A stretch of DNA of 64,000 nucleotides. Source: Pisaster brevispinus. Its lineage: Eukaryota > Echinodermata > Asteroidea > Forcipulatida > Asteriidae. The stretch is from contig JAMKCF010000001.1 of assembly GCA_023634235.1 (NCBI GenBank), positions 32,002,272-32,066,271 of the forward strand, written 5' to 3'. Under the pieces are notes generated by a model, which saw only the letters and a list, made by a program, of their open reading frames with translations, ran no database searches and was not told where the DNA came from. How positions within the stretch are numbered: the first letter of the stretch is position 1; every line of letters starts with the position of its first letter. Positions 13,201 to 21,853 of this stretch are shown here, piece after piece. The translations under genes were made by a program, and so were the position numbers.

Positions 13201-16200
13201 AAAGTGGATAGCGTCAAAATAAGTGCATTTTTACACGAGCGTACTAAGCTTAAATTCTTTTTAAAGCATGCACGCAGACCATTCATTTTTGGTAAGCCAA
13301 TCAGCGTTGATTTTCAGTGTTTCCCTTCTGGCGGTTAGTGACGAGAGGTATCGATACGGCACGCTGCCCATGGTAGCGAGGCTGCATAAACCTTGAGTGG
13401 TGGGTAACCCGACTGTTCATACCTAGATTTAGTGGATATATCTGCATGTTTGATCTCACTGGAGGTCTCTTAGGAGGCGAGTTACCAGATTCTTCATCCC
13501 CACTAGTATTACTACTATAGTTGCTTAACGTTCTCTGGAACTTACGACCTGAAAATAACGAAACAAATCATTGCATTGAGATTTTCATTCTCATTCCACA
13601 ATGCTCCTTTCAAATTTTTTTTAAGCGGGAAGTAGCTGTTGATGTTTAATTGCATAACACACGATGTCATCTAGTAAGGAAAGATCTGAAATGCCAAACA
13701 CCTACAGAGCACCACAAGTATTTGAATTTAGGAAATAAAGACGAAAACTCTGGACATTTATTGGCCAATTTCAATAGTTTTTGGACTAGATGAAAGGGAA
13801 TTCAAGAAGTGAGACAGTTGTTAATACTTATTTGGCTGTAAAACAACATCTCCACGGTGATAATGGAGTTTTGTAAAGATGGCCTTTGAATAAAAGCTTT
13901 TTGTTGTATAAGAATGTGTGCTTCATACTTAAGTGGTCAAACAATTCAGTTACAAGTTTTATTAAGGAAGACCTATAGTCTAACTGTCCTATGTATACAT
14001 CGCGGTATACAAGAACGTTAAAGACACCACCGTGGAGTAGAGGATTTCACTGTTCCAAAGTATGCATAGAATGAGTGTAACGACTAGTTATAAAAGATCT
14101 AGACGTTGTATACACTCGGCATGAAGGGAAGAAAAATAAAAAAATATACGAAGCTAAGTTTTGGTCATTTAATGAAAAGTGTTGTGTAGAGGAGGCACAA
14201 GGAGGAGAAGAAGAAAAAAAAAAAAGGGGGTGGGTATAAGGGGACGCTGCAACAAAAGAGTTTTTAACAACACCACTCCAGTTTCATAAAAGAAAAAACT
14301 TGGTGCTTTTTTTCATACCTCCTTTACCACTGGTGAGTTTTGTCACCCTAGCATACACACTAAGAAGCATTTAAGCCTGATATGAGAACAAAGGCTAGTT
14401 GTTGCAACTTATTAAACAAAATGGTGTTATTGCAAACTTTACTTTCAAAATTTTACAACAATTGATCATGCACTCATTTCTATTATAAAGAAACACAAAT
14501 GACAGACCTTTTTTAATGTACTCAATGCACACCCCAGTGAGATCGTGCACACTTGGGTTTGACCCCCTCCTTCCCGCTGATAGTCTCCTCTCTGCAGTTG
14601 GTGGTGTGGGGTTGATCGAGGCATCCAGTTTTTCATGACTTCGTCGCCGTTCCAAATATGGGTTAATCGGGCCGGTAACTAACCTCTGAAACCTGGAAAT
14701 GGAGATGAGAAATTGACTAGTCAACTGCAGAATATTTCTTCCCAAAAAAATAATGAATGAAATGCTGACAAAATATGTCATATTGAATGAATGACTTTGC
14801 TACCACCATTTTTATTATGTTGGTAGGTCACTGCATCACACAGGTGCATATCTGCTACACGCCCAAAATTTACGGTACTTCCAGCTTCAAAGCTGGCAAC
14901 TGCTCGTACCAAAAATCTCTCATTTCATCGTTCAAAAGCAAACTCTAAAAAGACCTACAAAGAGCACTAACACCATGTCCACTTGTATAAATTTTCTTGC
15001 ATAAATCATCAAAGAAATCTACGAAATGAAACTTGCTTCTGGAAATCAGCGAAGCCAGTAGAATCTTTTAACTCTAAAAAGACCTAAAAAGAGCACTTAC
15101 ATCAAGTCCACTTATATAAACTTTCTTGCATAAATCATAAAAGAAATCACCGAAATGAAACTTGTATGCGCTTCTGGAAATCAACGGAGCCAGTTTGGGT
15201 AAAGAGGGCATGGCTTACAGTAGAATTACATCACACTTATGAACAGGATTCAGTGTAACCTATCACGTGTGGCCAGTCATTAACCTCTTAAAGCATGGAT
15301 CTAAGTTTCATAGTCCTACCTCATGTCTTGAAGATTTTCGTCCAGGTCCAGTCCAACGACAGTCACAGGAACCTGGGGAACATCAGACGTTGCCTTGGAT
15401 ACAGGATCCGCTGGGAGAAGAGCAATCGTTAAATCAATGTTTGATCATTTCTGAGGGTTGGTGTCCGTTCGCGAACGCTGCAGCCAGCGATGCGGTTGGT
15501 ACCCACCGTCACCTCGCGAAGCGTGAATGGATTCGACTTTCTTGTGAAAATACCGTGTCAGTTTTGTTGCTGCTTTCTCAACAAGTTGACACTGCATTCA
15601 GCTGAAACTTTCACTTGTAGATTTCTTTACTAATTTGTCTATAAATCAGCTTTATGTTTACATAAACCAATCTATGACTCAACCTTAAAGTTTTTGATCG
15701 TACATTGTGAATCGTGTACATGAATGTTAATAACCTTTGTGTTTTCACAGAAAATAACTGTTACACTTACAGTGTCTTTGGCCAAGCTTTGCGTGTGCTC
15801 TTGTTCTCTGTTGTCTCAACTTTGCGTCACCCTCACTCCCTGGAATTGTGTTCGTCCGTGGACGCCCTCCAAATAATGACCTTTACAAAATTATACAAAA
15901 CATGATTCATATTACCAGCCTGTACTTTGTTTCTTTGTTTGGTTTTTGTTTTAGGGGCAAAGCCATTTCATTTTGCAGAGGACAATTCCATTGGAAAATC
16001 TTAAAGACCGGAGAAAGATTAAAAAGTAGTGCCAAGACCTGGGGCCGATTTCACAAAGAGCTAAGATTGATCGTAACTGCAAATCAATCGTAGTTGCTTA
16101 GTAAAGTGTGATGTCACAATGTAAATCACTATGGTGATACTGACACTTTGTCTTACGATGGATTTTATTGCTTTGTGAAATCGACTCCTGGGGCTGCATA

Positions 16201-19200
16201 GGCCATGGGGCTCAGCGGCATACAGGTATGTAATAAAATAACATGCACCAAGTTGGGTATGTTTTAGAAATAAATCAACCGTGAACAAAGATATTGACTA
16301 ATAGGGAGACCGCCAACATAAGGGCTAGATAGCTCAGTTGGTAGAACGCCAGCACGTTAATCTAGAGGTCGCAGGTTCAAGTCCCGCTGTAGTCAATTTG
16401 TCTTTGTTCAACCGAAAAGGTTTTAAAAGTTACCCCGTCAGTTTAAATTGTGGTTTATTACTTGATACAAAAATATATCAGAAGGAACATGATATCAACA
16501 GCACAACAAACCTGGCAGCAGGTTTCTTGGTCTTTTCAGGGGAGTTTCCCGGTGATGGTCCGGAAGGATACTCCAAGACTCTTGGGGTCTTAGGAGGAAT
16601 AGGAAGTTTCACAGATGACGGAGTCCCGTTCCTTGAGGAAGCTCGAGGAAGACCAAGCTTCCGTGGCATTGAGCTCGGAGTGAAGCGACCGCTCTCCATT
16701 TCTCTTAACATCTGCTCCTCAGCCAGCACTGCTTTGTGAGCTTCAGTCATCTTACGAATTATACGTTCTTAAATTAAAGAAGACGCAACAAATAATTTTA
16801 TCGAGTTTGAGATTCATCGGATAAAGTGCAGCCTGTTGATGTCAGGTCGCAGCGGGACATCGGTTCCTTTACTTTTTTTACCGTTGTTAAAAATGATGCA
16901 AAGCTCATCTCTGACACAAGAATTTCGTTGCAGACCCTACTTGATACCTTCCATAACAACAATTACTTTTCTTTATCTCAACACATCTTTCCTTTCCTCT
17001 TTTGAATTTTGCGTCTTCAGCTCTCAAGGTCAGTGATACGGACTTAAAGAATAGCCTAGTGTGTTCATTGAGATAATAGAAGTTATTTTTAAAACATTGC
17101 TCATAACTACATCCAATTTCAAAATGATGATGTAAATTTTATGTACTTTCAAAAACAAGCTTTAAAGTTGCATGGCCCGACTTTTGCCAAAAATATATAT
17201 ATTTTTTTTATTGCGTAAAAATCGACAAAAAATCGGACCAAGCATCTTTAAGGCTTCTCCTATTTATTTATTTATTTCATCTTATTGACAAGGGTACCCC
17301 CATCATTTTTTAATAAACTGCTCTCCCTGGGGACCCTGGAACTGACTTTTATTTGTCTGTAGTTTATTTACTTTCTGGTGTGGAGTTGATAGACGTCACA
17401 GGTCTTGGAGTAACTCCCACGGAATCATTGGTACTTCTGTCATCATACGTCCCTCGACTCTCTGCCATGCGGGAGGGGGGTTTGACTGGAGTTAGCACCA
17501 TATCACGCTTAGCTTGAGTGGCCTCTGTCCAGGCGTCTGTGTAAAAACAAAATTGTCAACTTTATCATATCTTGACCGCCGAGTGAAGGAGCAACACTGA
17601 GCTGTCAAATCATCTCTACGGGTAAGATTATCGTTTGGTTGTTGTCAGCGAAAATGCTTGTTTGTAAGCAAAACTATAAAGAAGGATACAACAAAAGTCT
17701 CCTGCCGTCGATTTCACCAAACTCTTCCTTACTTAGGATTAATCTTAGGACTTAGGACGAGTCCCAGCCTTGCACTGTAACATGTAAACCTTAAGATTGA
17801 TCCTAAGTTAGGACTAGTTACTCGTCCGAACTCGAGATAGGATTAATCCTAGCGTTTCGTGAAAATCGGCTGCTGAGGAAGTTTCAGCTGAATAGTGTCT
17901 GCTTGCTGAGAAAACGGCAAAAAACTATCGCCGTAAAAAACTGCCTGCTGAAATAAGCAGCTATATGAAATTGGGTGCAGAACTTGAGTTTGGTGCAAAG
18001 ACTGCCCCGCCACCACACTCAACAAAATATCAAAATACAGCGGTACACCTGCACATGATATCCAGTGCAGTTATCTCGCAAGAAATCACTCTCCTGAGGA
18101 AAGAAGTAACGTACCTCTCAGAGTATGTTTAAGTTTCTTCGTCTTGGCCACATCCAAAGGAGTGTTCCCGCTGTCATCGACTAAAGTTACATCAGCGCCA
18201 TGATCAAGCAATTTGGTGGCTGCTTGTAGCTGACCAGAATAAGCCTGAAAAAAAAAAAACAACAAAGAACACTCCTCTAAGTTTACATCGTCGTGTCCGT
18301 GCAAAAACGTTGAATCTCCTAGCACTTACAATACACGTGAGTTTGAAATTGTAAAAACCTTGTTTCTCACTTAAAATAGCCCGGATGTAAACACTAAACA
18401 AGTACGCAAAACAATTTCTGTACACTGTTTGCCTGGTTTGGAGTTGTTAAACCACCAATTCTTCTCAGATTCACCTCTACTCAAAAGAGATTTACGCAGA
18501 TGGTGTCACCGCAAACCTCACTTGGTTGTACTCCCACCACGCAAATACGAGTTTCAAATTCGACTCATTTGTAAGTAACAACAAAGCGATGCGAAACTTA
18601 CTGAGACATGGAGAGGCGTTGATCCGGCATATCCTCTGGTGTTGACATCCACACCGTTCTCGAGCAACGCTATCAGTATCTCAACCTGTCCACTTTGAGA
18701 TGCCGAGTGGATTGGCGCCAAGGATCTCCTATCCTTCATCTCCATGCCAATGGGCTTACTCATCAGGATCACGGCAATCTCCTCCGAGATCTTAGACTTG
18801 GAGGCGGCGGCAAAGTGAAGAGGGGTCCTTCCTTCAGAATCGGGGGTTGTCAGGTCGGCTCGATGGAGGAGCAGCTCTTTGACCACTGCCTCTGGGCTGT
18901 AGTTTTCTAGAACGGACCCAACTGGTGGAAGAACCATAGAAAGTGCCAATAACTATTTAGGTGTTTAGGTGATGTCACAAAGCAGATCACCATGGTGATA
19001 CTGACAGCGCATCTTAAGATTAATCTTAGTGCTTTGTGAAATCGGCCCCAGGGCACTAGTATAAAGCATGTTGATACGTTATTGTAAAATGCGCTTAATA
19101 AGAACTAGTTCTTATTACTATTATTATGGTAACTTTTATGTACTCACTCTTTTCAAAGAGGTCGACGTCTCTGGTAACCAGGAGCAGCGGAGTGAAGCCG

Positions 19201-21853
19201 TCAGCATTTCGACAGTTAATGTCTAGCACCTTACTCTCATTCTGAAATCAACAAGTGTTCCAGTTATTATGATGTCGCCCGCAAGTGATCCAAACATTTC
19301 TTTAATTCAGAGAGTCATTTGACAGCTACATGCATTACTCAATTTTATACTTTCTTTTATCATTAATTCTGGTTGTGAAGCCAATGACTGTGAGAAATGT
19401 GGACTTAATCATTATACTAGCCAAGAACCCAACAGAGAGAAGACAAGGAAGGGAGTTCCAGAGTAAACCCACGCAATCAGAACGAGACTGAAAATTCAAT
19501 CCACCTAGTGCCCCCGGTGGGATTTGAGGAACCAGGGTTCGATTTCACAAAGCACTAAGATTCATCTTGAGATGAGTTGTCAGTATTGCCTTAGTGATTT
19601 GTATTGTGACATCACTCTTTGCTTAGCAATCAAGAGTGACTCGCATTTTAGGTCAATCTTAGCTCTTTGTGAAACCGGCCCAAGGGTCCCAGAGAGGTGG
19701 AGAGCGAGAAAAGTGATCACTACACCAACCCGACCGCCCAGTTCCACTTGATACCTACCAATAATCGCTGCACGACCTCGATATTACCCTGCCACGCAGC
19801 TTGCAGCAGGTGGCGTGGTGTGCAGCCGATGCGTTCAACCGACTGCAGCAGTGCAGTCTGGATGCCTGGCTTGGCCACATCCAGGGCAGTCTCGTTGTCA
19901 TAGTTGCGTATCGTGATGTCAGCACCATACTTGAGAAGAAGCTGAACTATCTTAAGGTGGCCATTTTTGGCAGCCCATAAGATGGGCGTGTTACCAGTGC
20001 GCTTCTCTTTAACGTCAATATTTACAATCTGCAATATACAAGGAAAAGCAAATATATATGCTAAATAATAAAAAATTAATAAATTCATGTAATCAACTAA
20101 TCAATAATTAATTTACACCTGGTAACTTTTTCTTTGTTTACTCAAACATAAAAAAAAAAGTTTACCCAGTCAGTTTCCCTTGTGGTTTATACTTGAAATA
20201 AAAAGTTGCATCCCATTTAGGCGGTCCCACTCCTGCCGCTTCCCAGTTTGTATCGTAAACTTGGGTGTGATCCCTGGCTATACGGCAGTTACAGGTTACA
20301 GGCAATACGACAGTTACAACAGTTACAGGCTTCTGACAGGCGTCCCAAACAGTTATTGACCAAAAAGGGAGACTGCCAAAATAAAGGCTAGATACATGTA
20401 GCTCAGTTGGTGGAGCATTGGCAAGTTAGTACGCCGGTCGCAGGCTCAAATAGTGTTAAAATCAGGTTCATATCAGGTTCTTGACAATCAACAAATCAAC
20501 CAATCAAATAAAATTTGAACGAACCTCATGACTCCTCCTGCGTAAAAAATTCTCCACGCGCTCAAAATCGCCGTCTCGAGCCGCCGTCAGGAACAGGTTC
20601 TCAACATCTTGTGCATGACCAGGGTTGAAGATTTGCATAGCAAAGTCGTGGTACGTCTTTAGCAGGCGCTTGTTCCGATGGGAACCGGTGGAGTTGGCAC
20701 TGCTCACTGTGCTGCAGCTGTCGCTGGAGCTGGCTGACAGACGACCGCTGAGGGGCGCGGAGGAAGGAGTCCTCACACGGGCTAAACGAGAAATGAAATA
20801 AATATTAATTTTGTTTTTTTACCCTACACCGATGTGTGTTAGCACTGTATACTCAGTACTTTCCCGAGTTCTGTGAAAAGAATCACAGGCATATTACTCG
20901 GGTGGGATGAATATATACTCAGTTTGTTCTATCAGAGCTGGCGATACTTGCATTTTTGCTGTCAGGGAGATTTTGTACAACAATCAGGGAGGTTACGTTA
21001 AACCGGAAGTCGTTGGTTTAAATCCCGCTCATCTCAATTTTTTTCTTTGCTCAATTTCCCAAATTATATCAAATTTACCCAGTCAGTTATCCTTGTGGTT
21101 TATAACCCAATCGGGGAAACATTTAACATTCAACGCAACAGGGACAAAGTTTTCATAATCTGGGAGACTTTCAGCAGCCTCCGTCAAAAAGCCCCTTTTC
21201 TTAGCTATACGTGTAACTGGATTCTTTTAGTTGGCCTTTTACTGATTTTGTTGTTACTTCATTGTTTTTATATTAGTTTTAATCTTCTTTTGATTGTGTT
21301 AATTTTAATTGTATTTTGGGGGGTTTATTTTTAAAGTTATTTAATTGCTGTTACCTTCATTCATTTTAATGTGTGTAATAGCGCGTATGGGTATATTTTT
21401 ATAGTGTATTTTCTTGTTTTGTTTTCTTATTAATATTTTATTGTTCAGCGCATGTGAACAAAATTATATTGGAATTTGCGCTATATAAATGAATAAATTA
21501 TTATTATTATTATTATTACAAAACACATGGGATATACGCTGTGTAGCTTTACGTCCCATCCGAAGGATGAAGCAATGGTCAAGTGCCTTGTTTTAAAAGG
21601 ACACAAGTGTCAAGACCGGGACACGAATCCACACTCTGCTGATCAGAAACACCAGAGCTTGAGTCCGGTGTGCTGGACCCCTCGGCCACGACACGCCAAT
21701 AACACGTCCAGAAATAACGTCTATAAATTTATAGACTCTGAGACAAGCTGCCTCCTTGAAGGTCGAGACAATCACAACAGGTCGGTTTGAAAACTCTTTT
21801 CTGATCGATCCCAAGTACTTACAGGAATTTGTCCTCAGCAGGTCAGCAGACAT
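1050..21853 (-). CDS. MAP3K19: Ankyrin-repeat MAP3K19/YSK4-like protein kinase (whole coding span, 20 exons)
   Basis: Serine/threonine kinase of the MAP3K (STE11/YSK4) class; family members phosphorylate MAP2Ks in the cytosol. I joined 20 exons on the minus strand, all with GT/AG borders and compatible phases: 21823-21853, 20525-20781, 19759-20028, 19148-19241, 18602-18921, 18115-18244, 17372-17536, 16512-16767, 15771-15880, 15320-15410, 14508-14692, 13423-13548, 8142-12525, 7263-7686, 5913-6044, 4742-4896, 3628-3807, 2934-3125, 2057-2221, 1050-1257. They total 7,875 nt, or 2,624 residues plus TGA. Order: ankyrin repeats about 70-368, disordered Ser/Lys/Pro-rich region about 369-2311, kinase about 2312-2575, charged tail. 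Seen motifs: glycine loop GKGAFG (2319), VAIK-type Lys 2340, HRD at 2436-2438, DFG at 2456, APE at 2485. The kinase reads closest to vertebrate MAP3K19 (GGSI, KYTKQILQG-like and SIGCTVFEMA-like blocks). Human MAP3K19 is about 1,330 residues and, as I recall it, has no ankyrin repeats. Exon 15771-15880 is the least certain. Confidence 0.9.
1836..2040 (+). mobile_element. SINE-1 copy (tRNA-derived, Asn-like)
   Basis: Shows box A (TAGCTCAGTTGGTAGA) and box B (GGTTCACGTCCC) of an internal pol III promoter inside a tRNA-like body. The body is flanked by a leader (AACTTGGGTGTGATCCCTGG) shared by about ten loci here. Where copies are well kept, the anticodon loop position reads GTT, suggesting a tRNA-Asn ancestor. 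Confidence 0.8.
2057..2221 (-). CDS. MAP3K19: MAP3K19-like exon 19: kinase C-lobe
   Basis: Residues 2502-2555 (SVGCTVFEMALRKPPWSEM and FVNACLT). The exon 18 codon TG|G gives the conserved Trp of DIWS. The donor is GTTAGC after AAAG-like sequence. The acceptor borders a tandem-duplicated repeat in the intron. Confidence 0.94.
2231..2533 (-). repeat. Tandemly duplicated (ATT)n-tailed repeat
   Basis: Two direct copies of about 152 bp (2231-2382 and 2384-2533). Each has an AAT microsatellite, then TGGATTCTGATT and a GACGCTCAAGGCGCTT block. Read on the minus strand this looks like a retroelement 3' end with an ATT tail. The first copy starts within about 10 nt of the exon 19 acceptor. Confidence 0.75.
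2550..2850 (-). mobile_element. SINE-2 copy (tRNA-Leu-like)
   Basis: Read on the minus strand it has ACTCAAGCTCTGG (anticodon arm resembling tRNA-Leu CAA), GGGTTTGAATCCCAGTCGTG (box B) and a body ending near GTAAACCATTACATGGTGC. The same family recurs at 4425, 6755, 21530, 37430, 37870, 39241, 50358, 53515 and 58350. Confidence 0.8.
2934..3125 (-). CDS. MAP3K19: MAP3K19-like exon 18: catalytic loop, DFG and activation segment
   Basis: Residues 2438-2500. DIKGANIMLMSNGVIKLIDF holds the catalytic Asp, the metal-binding Asn and the DFG Asp. RGTPYWMAPEV is the P+1 loop and APE. All catalytic residues are present, so an active kinase is expected. Confidence 0.97.
3628..3807 (-). CDS. MAP3K19: MAP3K19-like exon 17: kinase hinge to HRD
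   Basis: Residues 2378-2436. Contains NIFMQFIPGGSIASLL (hinge and GGS motif typical of MAP3Ks), RYTKQILQGTEYLHSKDVIH, and the first half of the HRD motif. Confidence 0.96.
3905..4135 (-). mobile_element. SINE-1 copy
   Basis: Minus-strand copy with intact box A (TAGCTCAGTTGGTAGAGC) and box B (GGTTCAAGTCCC), followed on the plus strand by the family leader and its CACACCCAAGTTAACGATAC motif. Confidence 0.8.
4190..4380 (+). mobile_element. SINE-3 copy (second tRNA-derived family)
   Basis: A tRNA-like head TGGTGGTCTAGTGGTAAGAC with GGGTTTGAATCCCACCCGAG as box B, then a tail with ACTCGGGAAAGTATTAAGTA. The same head and tail recur in reverse at 52255-52410 and as a tail fragment at 20815-20905. 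It is not a cellular tRNA gene: the 3' end continues into the shared tail. Confidence 0.7.
4425..4735 (-). mobile_element. SINE-2 copy
   Basis: Same order as the 2550 copy (AATGGTTTACAAGGTGC to CACTTGACCCCTCGGC). It abuts the exon 16 donor: its tRNA-like end lies within about 10 nt of the splice site. Confidence 0.75.
4742..4896 (-). CDS. MAP3K19: MAP3K19-like exon 16: ATP-binding lysine and helix C
   Basis: Residues 2326-2376. VYCGLTNTGQLIAVKQVQL contains the catalytic lysine (2340). LQEEVELLKTLRHRNIV is helix C with its conserved Glu. Donor GTGAGT. Confidence 0.96.
5222..5640. repeat. Direct duplication in kinase intron, period about 207 bp
   Basis: Two near-identical blocks share CTTGACAGGGTGCAATAAGC, TTCAATTGTTGACTTTCAGT and ACAGATAAGATAAATCTTCT, at about 5272-5428 and 5481-5635. 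Outer flanks at 5113-5165 and 5766-5835 (AAAGTGCC(A/T)GGCACAGCAAG) also match each other. Confidence 0.85.
5913..6044 (-). CDS. MAP3K19: MAP3K19-like exon 15: kinase start and glycine loop
   Basis: Residues 2282-2325. The kinase domain begins at WKKGNILGKGAFGV, which includes the ATP-binding glycine loop. The exon is 44 codons with phase 0 at both ends, acceptor TTTCAG and donor GTGAGA. Confidence 0.95.
6201..6348. mobile_element. Palindromic MITE family A copy
   Basis: Ends in GGGGCCGATTTCACAAAG and its inverse CTTTGTGAAATCGACCCC, about 148 bp, no coding sequence. It is nearly identical to 16041-16193. Diverged relatives lie at 19536 and 29899, with half a copy at 18960. Confidence 0.85.
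6755..7205 (-). mobile_element. SINE-2 copy split by a MITE (family C)
   Basis: SINE-2 sequence runs 6755-6965 and resumes at about 7165 (AGAACTTGAGTCAGATGCAC). Between lies about 190 bp flanked by TTAA on both sides, with CTGCGAATGCGAATG and ATTCGCAACGA motifs shared with the element at 26319. Confidence 0.65.
7263..7686 (-). CDS. MAP3K19: MAP3K19-like exon 14: acidic linker before the kinase
   Basis: Residues 2141-2281. It contains an acidic patch (DIEDDDDDVDEAV) and a helix-like stretch (VQSVSMSAIQEFNTLLSQ). Acceptor TTTTAG, donor GTAAAA. The exon closes the disordered region. Confidence 0.9.
7801..7830. repeat. ATTT microsatellite
   Basis: A short run of ATTT units in the intron between exons 13 and 14. 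Confidence 0.8.
8142..12525 (-). CDS. MAP3K19: MAP3K19-like giant exon 13: disordered region
   Basis: A single 4,384-nt exon (residues 680-2139), open for 1,460 codons. It is rich in Ser, Lys, Thr, Glu and Gly with many Ser/Thr-Pro sites and no recognisable fold, so it is probably disordered. Acid clusters (EEVYEEVVFVSDEEKGE) alternate with strongly basic ones (GKVGKLGSGGKSRLKKKQ). As I recall, vertebrate MAP3K19 also places most of its long pre-kinase region in one large exon, which supports homology, but I see no alignable motif here. The acceptor is CAACAG and the donor GTAAGT. Confidence 0.95.
12640..12840. repeat. Dispersed repeat, related to 15475-15690 and 43420-43770
   Basis: Shares TGTAAATCAGCAT(T)A and ACATTGACATAAACCAA-like blocks with 15600-15690, and a similar block in reverse near 43500-43770. 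It is a dispersed low-copy repeat of unknown class. Confidence 0.5.
13423..13548 (-). CDS. MAP3K19: MAP3K19-like exon 12: linker
   Basis: Residues 638-678 (RKFQRTLSNYSSNTSGDEES and PPKRPPVRSNMQIYPLNL). Acceptor TTTTCAG, donor GTATGA. Phase 2 missing bases are supplied by exon 11 and the exon leaves one base for the giant exon. Confidence 0.82.
14508..14692 (-). CDS. MAP3K19: MAP3K19-like exon 11: linker
   Basis: Residues 576-636 (FQRLVTGPINPYLERRRS and ERRLSAGRRGSNPSVHDLTG). It is basic with RRxS-type potential phosphorylation sites. Acceptor TTTCCAG, donor GTCTGT. Confidence 0.82.
14940..15195. repeat. Tandem duplication of about 130 bp
   Basis: Two copies, each starting AACTCTAAAAAGACCTA and ending near CTTCTGGAAATCA(G/A)CG, in the intron between exons 10 and 11. 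Confidence 0.85.
15320..15410 (-). CDS. MAP3K19: MAP3K19-like exon 10: linker
   Basis: Residues 546-574, containing VPVTVVGLDLDENLQDM. Acceptor TTCTCCCAG, donor GTAGGA. The other two frames are closed by stops, and its phase matches exon 11. Confidence 0.75.
15771..15880 (-). CDS. MAP3K19: MAP3K19-like exon 9 (predicted from phase)
   Basis: Exon 8 ends in phase 2 but exon 10 needs phase 1, so an exon must lie between. This 110-nt segment is open, phase 2 in and 1 out, ends at a consensus GTAAGT donor and follows an AG with a modest T-rich tract. It encodes about 36 basic, polar residues with no known domain. A transcript could move its 5' edge. Confidence 0.5.
16041..16193. mobile_element. 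Palindromic MITE family A copy
   Basis: Almost base-for-base the same as 6201-6348 (I see only a few differences), including the GTGATGTCACAATG core. This points to recent spread. Confidence 0.85.
16270..16470 (+). mobile_element. SINE-1 copy
   Basis: Leader AGGGAGACCGCCAACATA, box A TAGCTCAGTTGGTAGAAC and box B GGTTCAAGTCCC, then the tail ending GTGGTTTAT. It stops about 40 nt short of exon 8. Confidence 0.8.
16512..16767 (-). CDS. MAP3K19: MAP3K19-like exon 8: linker
   Basis: Residues 424-507. A short helical charged segment (MTEAHKAVLAEEQMLREME) is followed by Ser/Pro/Arg-rich sequence. Acceptor TTTAAG, donor GTTTGT. Phase 1 in, 2 out. Confidence 0.82.
17372..17536 (-). CDS. MAP3K19: MAP3K19-like exon 7: linker
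   Basis: Residues 369-422, polar and without a recognised domain. It has several Thr/Ser-Pro sites (LTPVKPP, VTPRP, STPE). Without the donor at 17371 the frame runs into a stop two codons later. Phases (1 in, 1 out) join both neighbours. Confidence 0.8.
17700..17880. repeat. Palindromic element with TAGGATTAATC arms
   Basis: CGATTTCACCAAACTC near 17708 is matched in reverse by CGTTTCGTGAAAATCG near 17865. Inner arms share TTAGGATTAATC. It is probably another non-autonomous element distantly like family A. Confidence 0.6.
18115..18244 (-). CDS. MAP3K19: MAP3K19-like exon 6: last ankyrin repeats
   Basis: Residues 325-367 (AYSGQLQAATKLLDHGADVT, then GNTPLDVAKTKKLKHTLR). The acceptor has a long pyrimidine run and the donor is GTACGT. 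This ends the ankyrin array. Confidence 0.94.
18602..18921 (-). CDS. MAP3K19: MAP3K19-like exon 5: ankyrin repeats
   Basis: Residues 219-324. It carries canonical repeats (GRTPLHFAAASKSK, APIHSASQSGQVEILIALL, VDVNTRGYAGSTPLHVS). The donor is GTAAGT and the exon ends in phase 0. Confidence 0.95.
18960..19052. mobile_element. Truncated MITE family A copy
   Basis: Only the right half is seen: GGTGATACTGACAGCGCATC through CTTTGTGAAATCGGCCCC. Confidence 0.7.
19148..19241 (-). CDS. MAP3K19: MAP3K19-like exon 4: ankyrin repeat
   Basis: Residues 187-217. It completes the preceding repeat (DINCRNADGFTPLLLVTRD). The acceptor is TTTCAG and the donor GTGAGT. Confidence 0.88.
19536..19684. mobile_element. 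MITE family A copy
   Basis: Ends GATTTCACAAAGCACTAAGA and TCTTAGCTCTTTGTGAAACC. The interior is in the opposite orientation to the 6201 copy. Confidence 0.75.
19759..20028 (-). CDS. MAP3K19: MAP3K19-like exon 3: ankyrin repeats
   Basis: Ninety codons, phase 0 at both ends, residues 97-186. Clear ankyrin repeats are seen: GNTPILWAAKNGHLKIVQLL then YGADITIRN, and LLQAAWQGNIEVVQRLL. These folds normally bind protein partners, which suggests a docking or autoinhibitory role for this end of the kinase. Confidence 0.93.
20160..20460 (+). mobile_element. SINE-1 copy, long form
   Basis: Begins with what is the tail of other copies (TTTACCCAGTCAGTTTCCC), then the leader and a degraded tRNA-like region (CTCAGTTGGTGGAGC, GGTCGCAGGCTCAAAT). 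The head-to-tail order suggests a dimeric or rearranged copy. Confidence 0.7.
20525..20781 (-). CDS. MAP3K19: MAP3K19-like exon 2: Ser-rich N-terminus and first ankyrin-like helix pair
   Basis: Encodes residues 12-96. A serine-rich stretch (about 15-45) precedes an ankyrin-like segment with the motif LFLTAARDGDFERVENFL. The acceptor is a TTTAG at 20782 and the donor GTTCGT follows GAG. The exon is phase 1 in and phase 0 out. Confidence 0.88.
20815..20910 (-). mobile_element. SINE-3 tail fragment
   Basis: Minus-strand match to the SINE-3 tail (ACAGAACTCGGGAAAGTACT); the tRNA-like head is missing. Confidence 0.6.
21000..21120 (+). mobile_element. SINE-1 3' fragment
   Basis: Box B-like GGTTTAAATCCCGCTC followed by TTTCTTTGCTCAATTTCCCA and the CCAGTCAGTTATCCTTGTGG tail. 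Confidence 0.6.
21180..21525 (+). mobile_element. LINE 3' remnant with ATT tail
   Basis: A T-rich noncoding stretch that ends GCGCTATATAAATGAATAAA and a pure ATT microsatellite, the usual tail of many invertebrate non-LTR elements. No intact ORF. Confidence 0.55.
21530..21705 (-). mobile_element. SINE-2 copy
   Basis: Minus-strand copy (CGTCCCATCCGAAGGATGAA to CCTCGGCCACGACACG on the plus strand), directly after the ATT tail. Confidence 0.75.
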
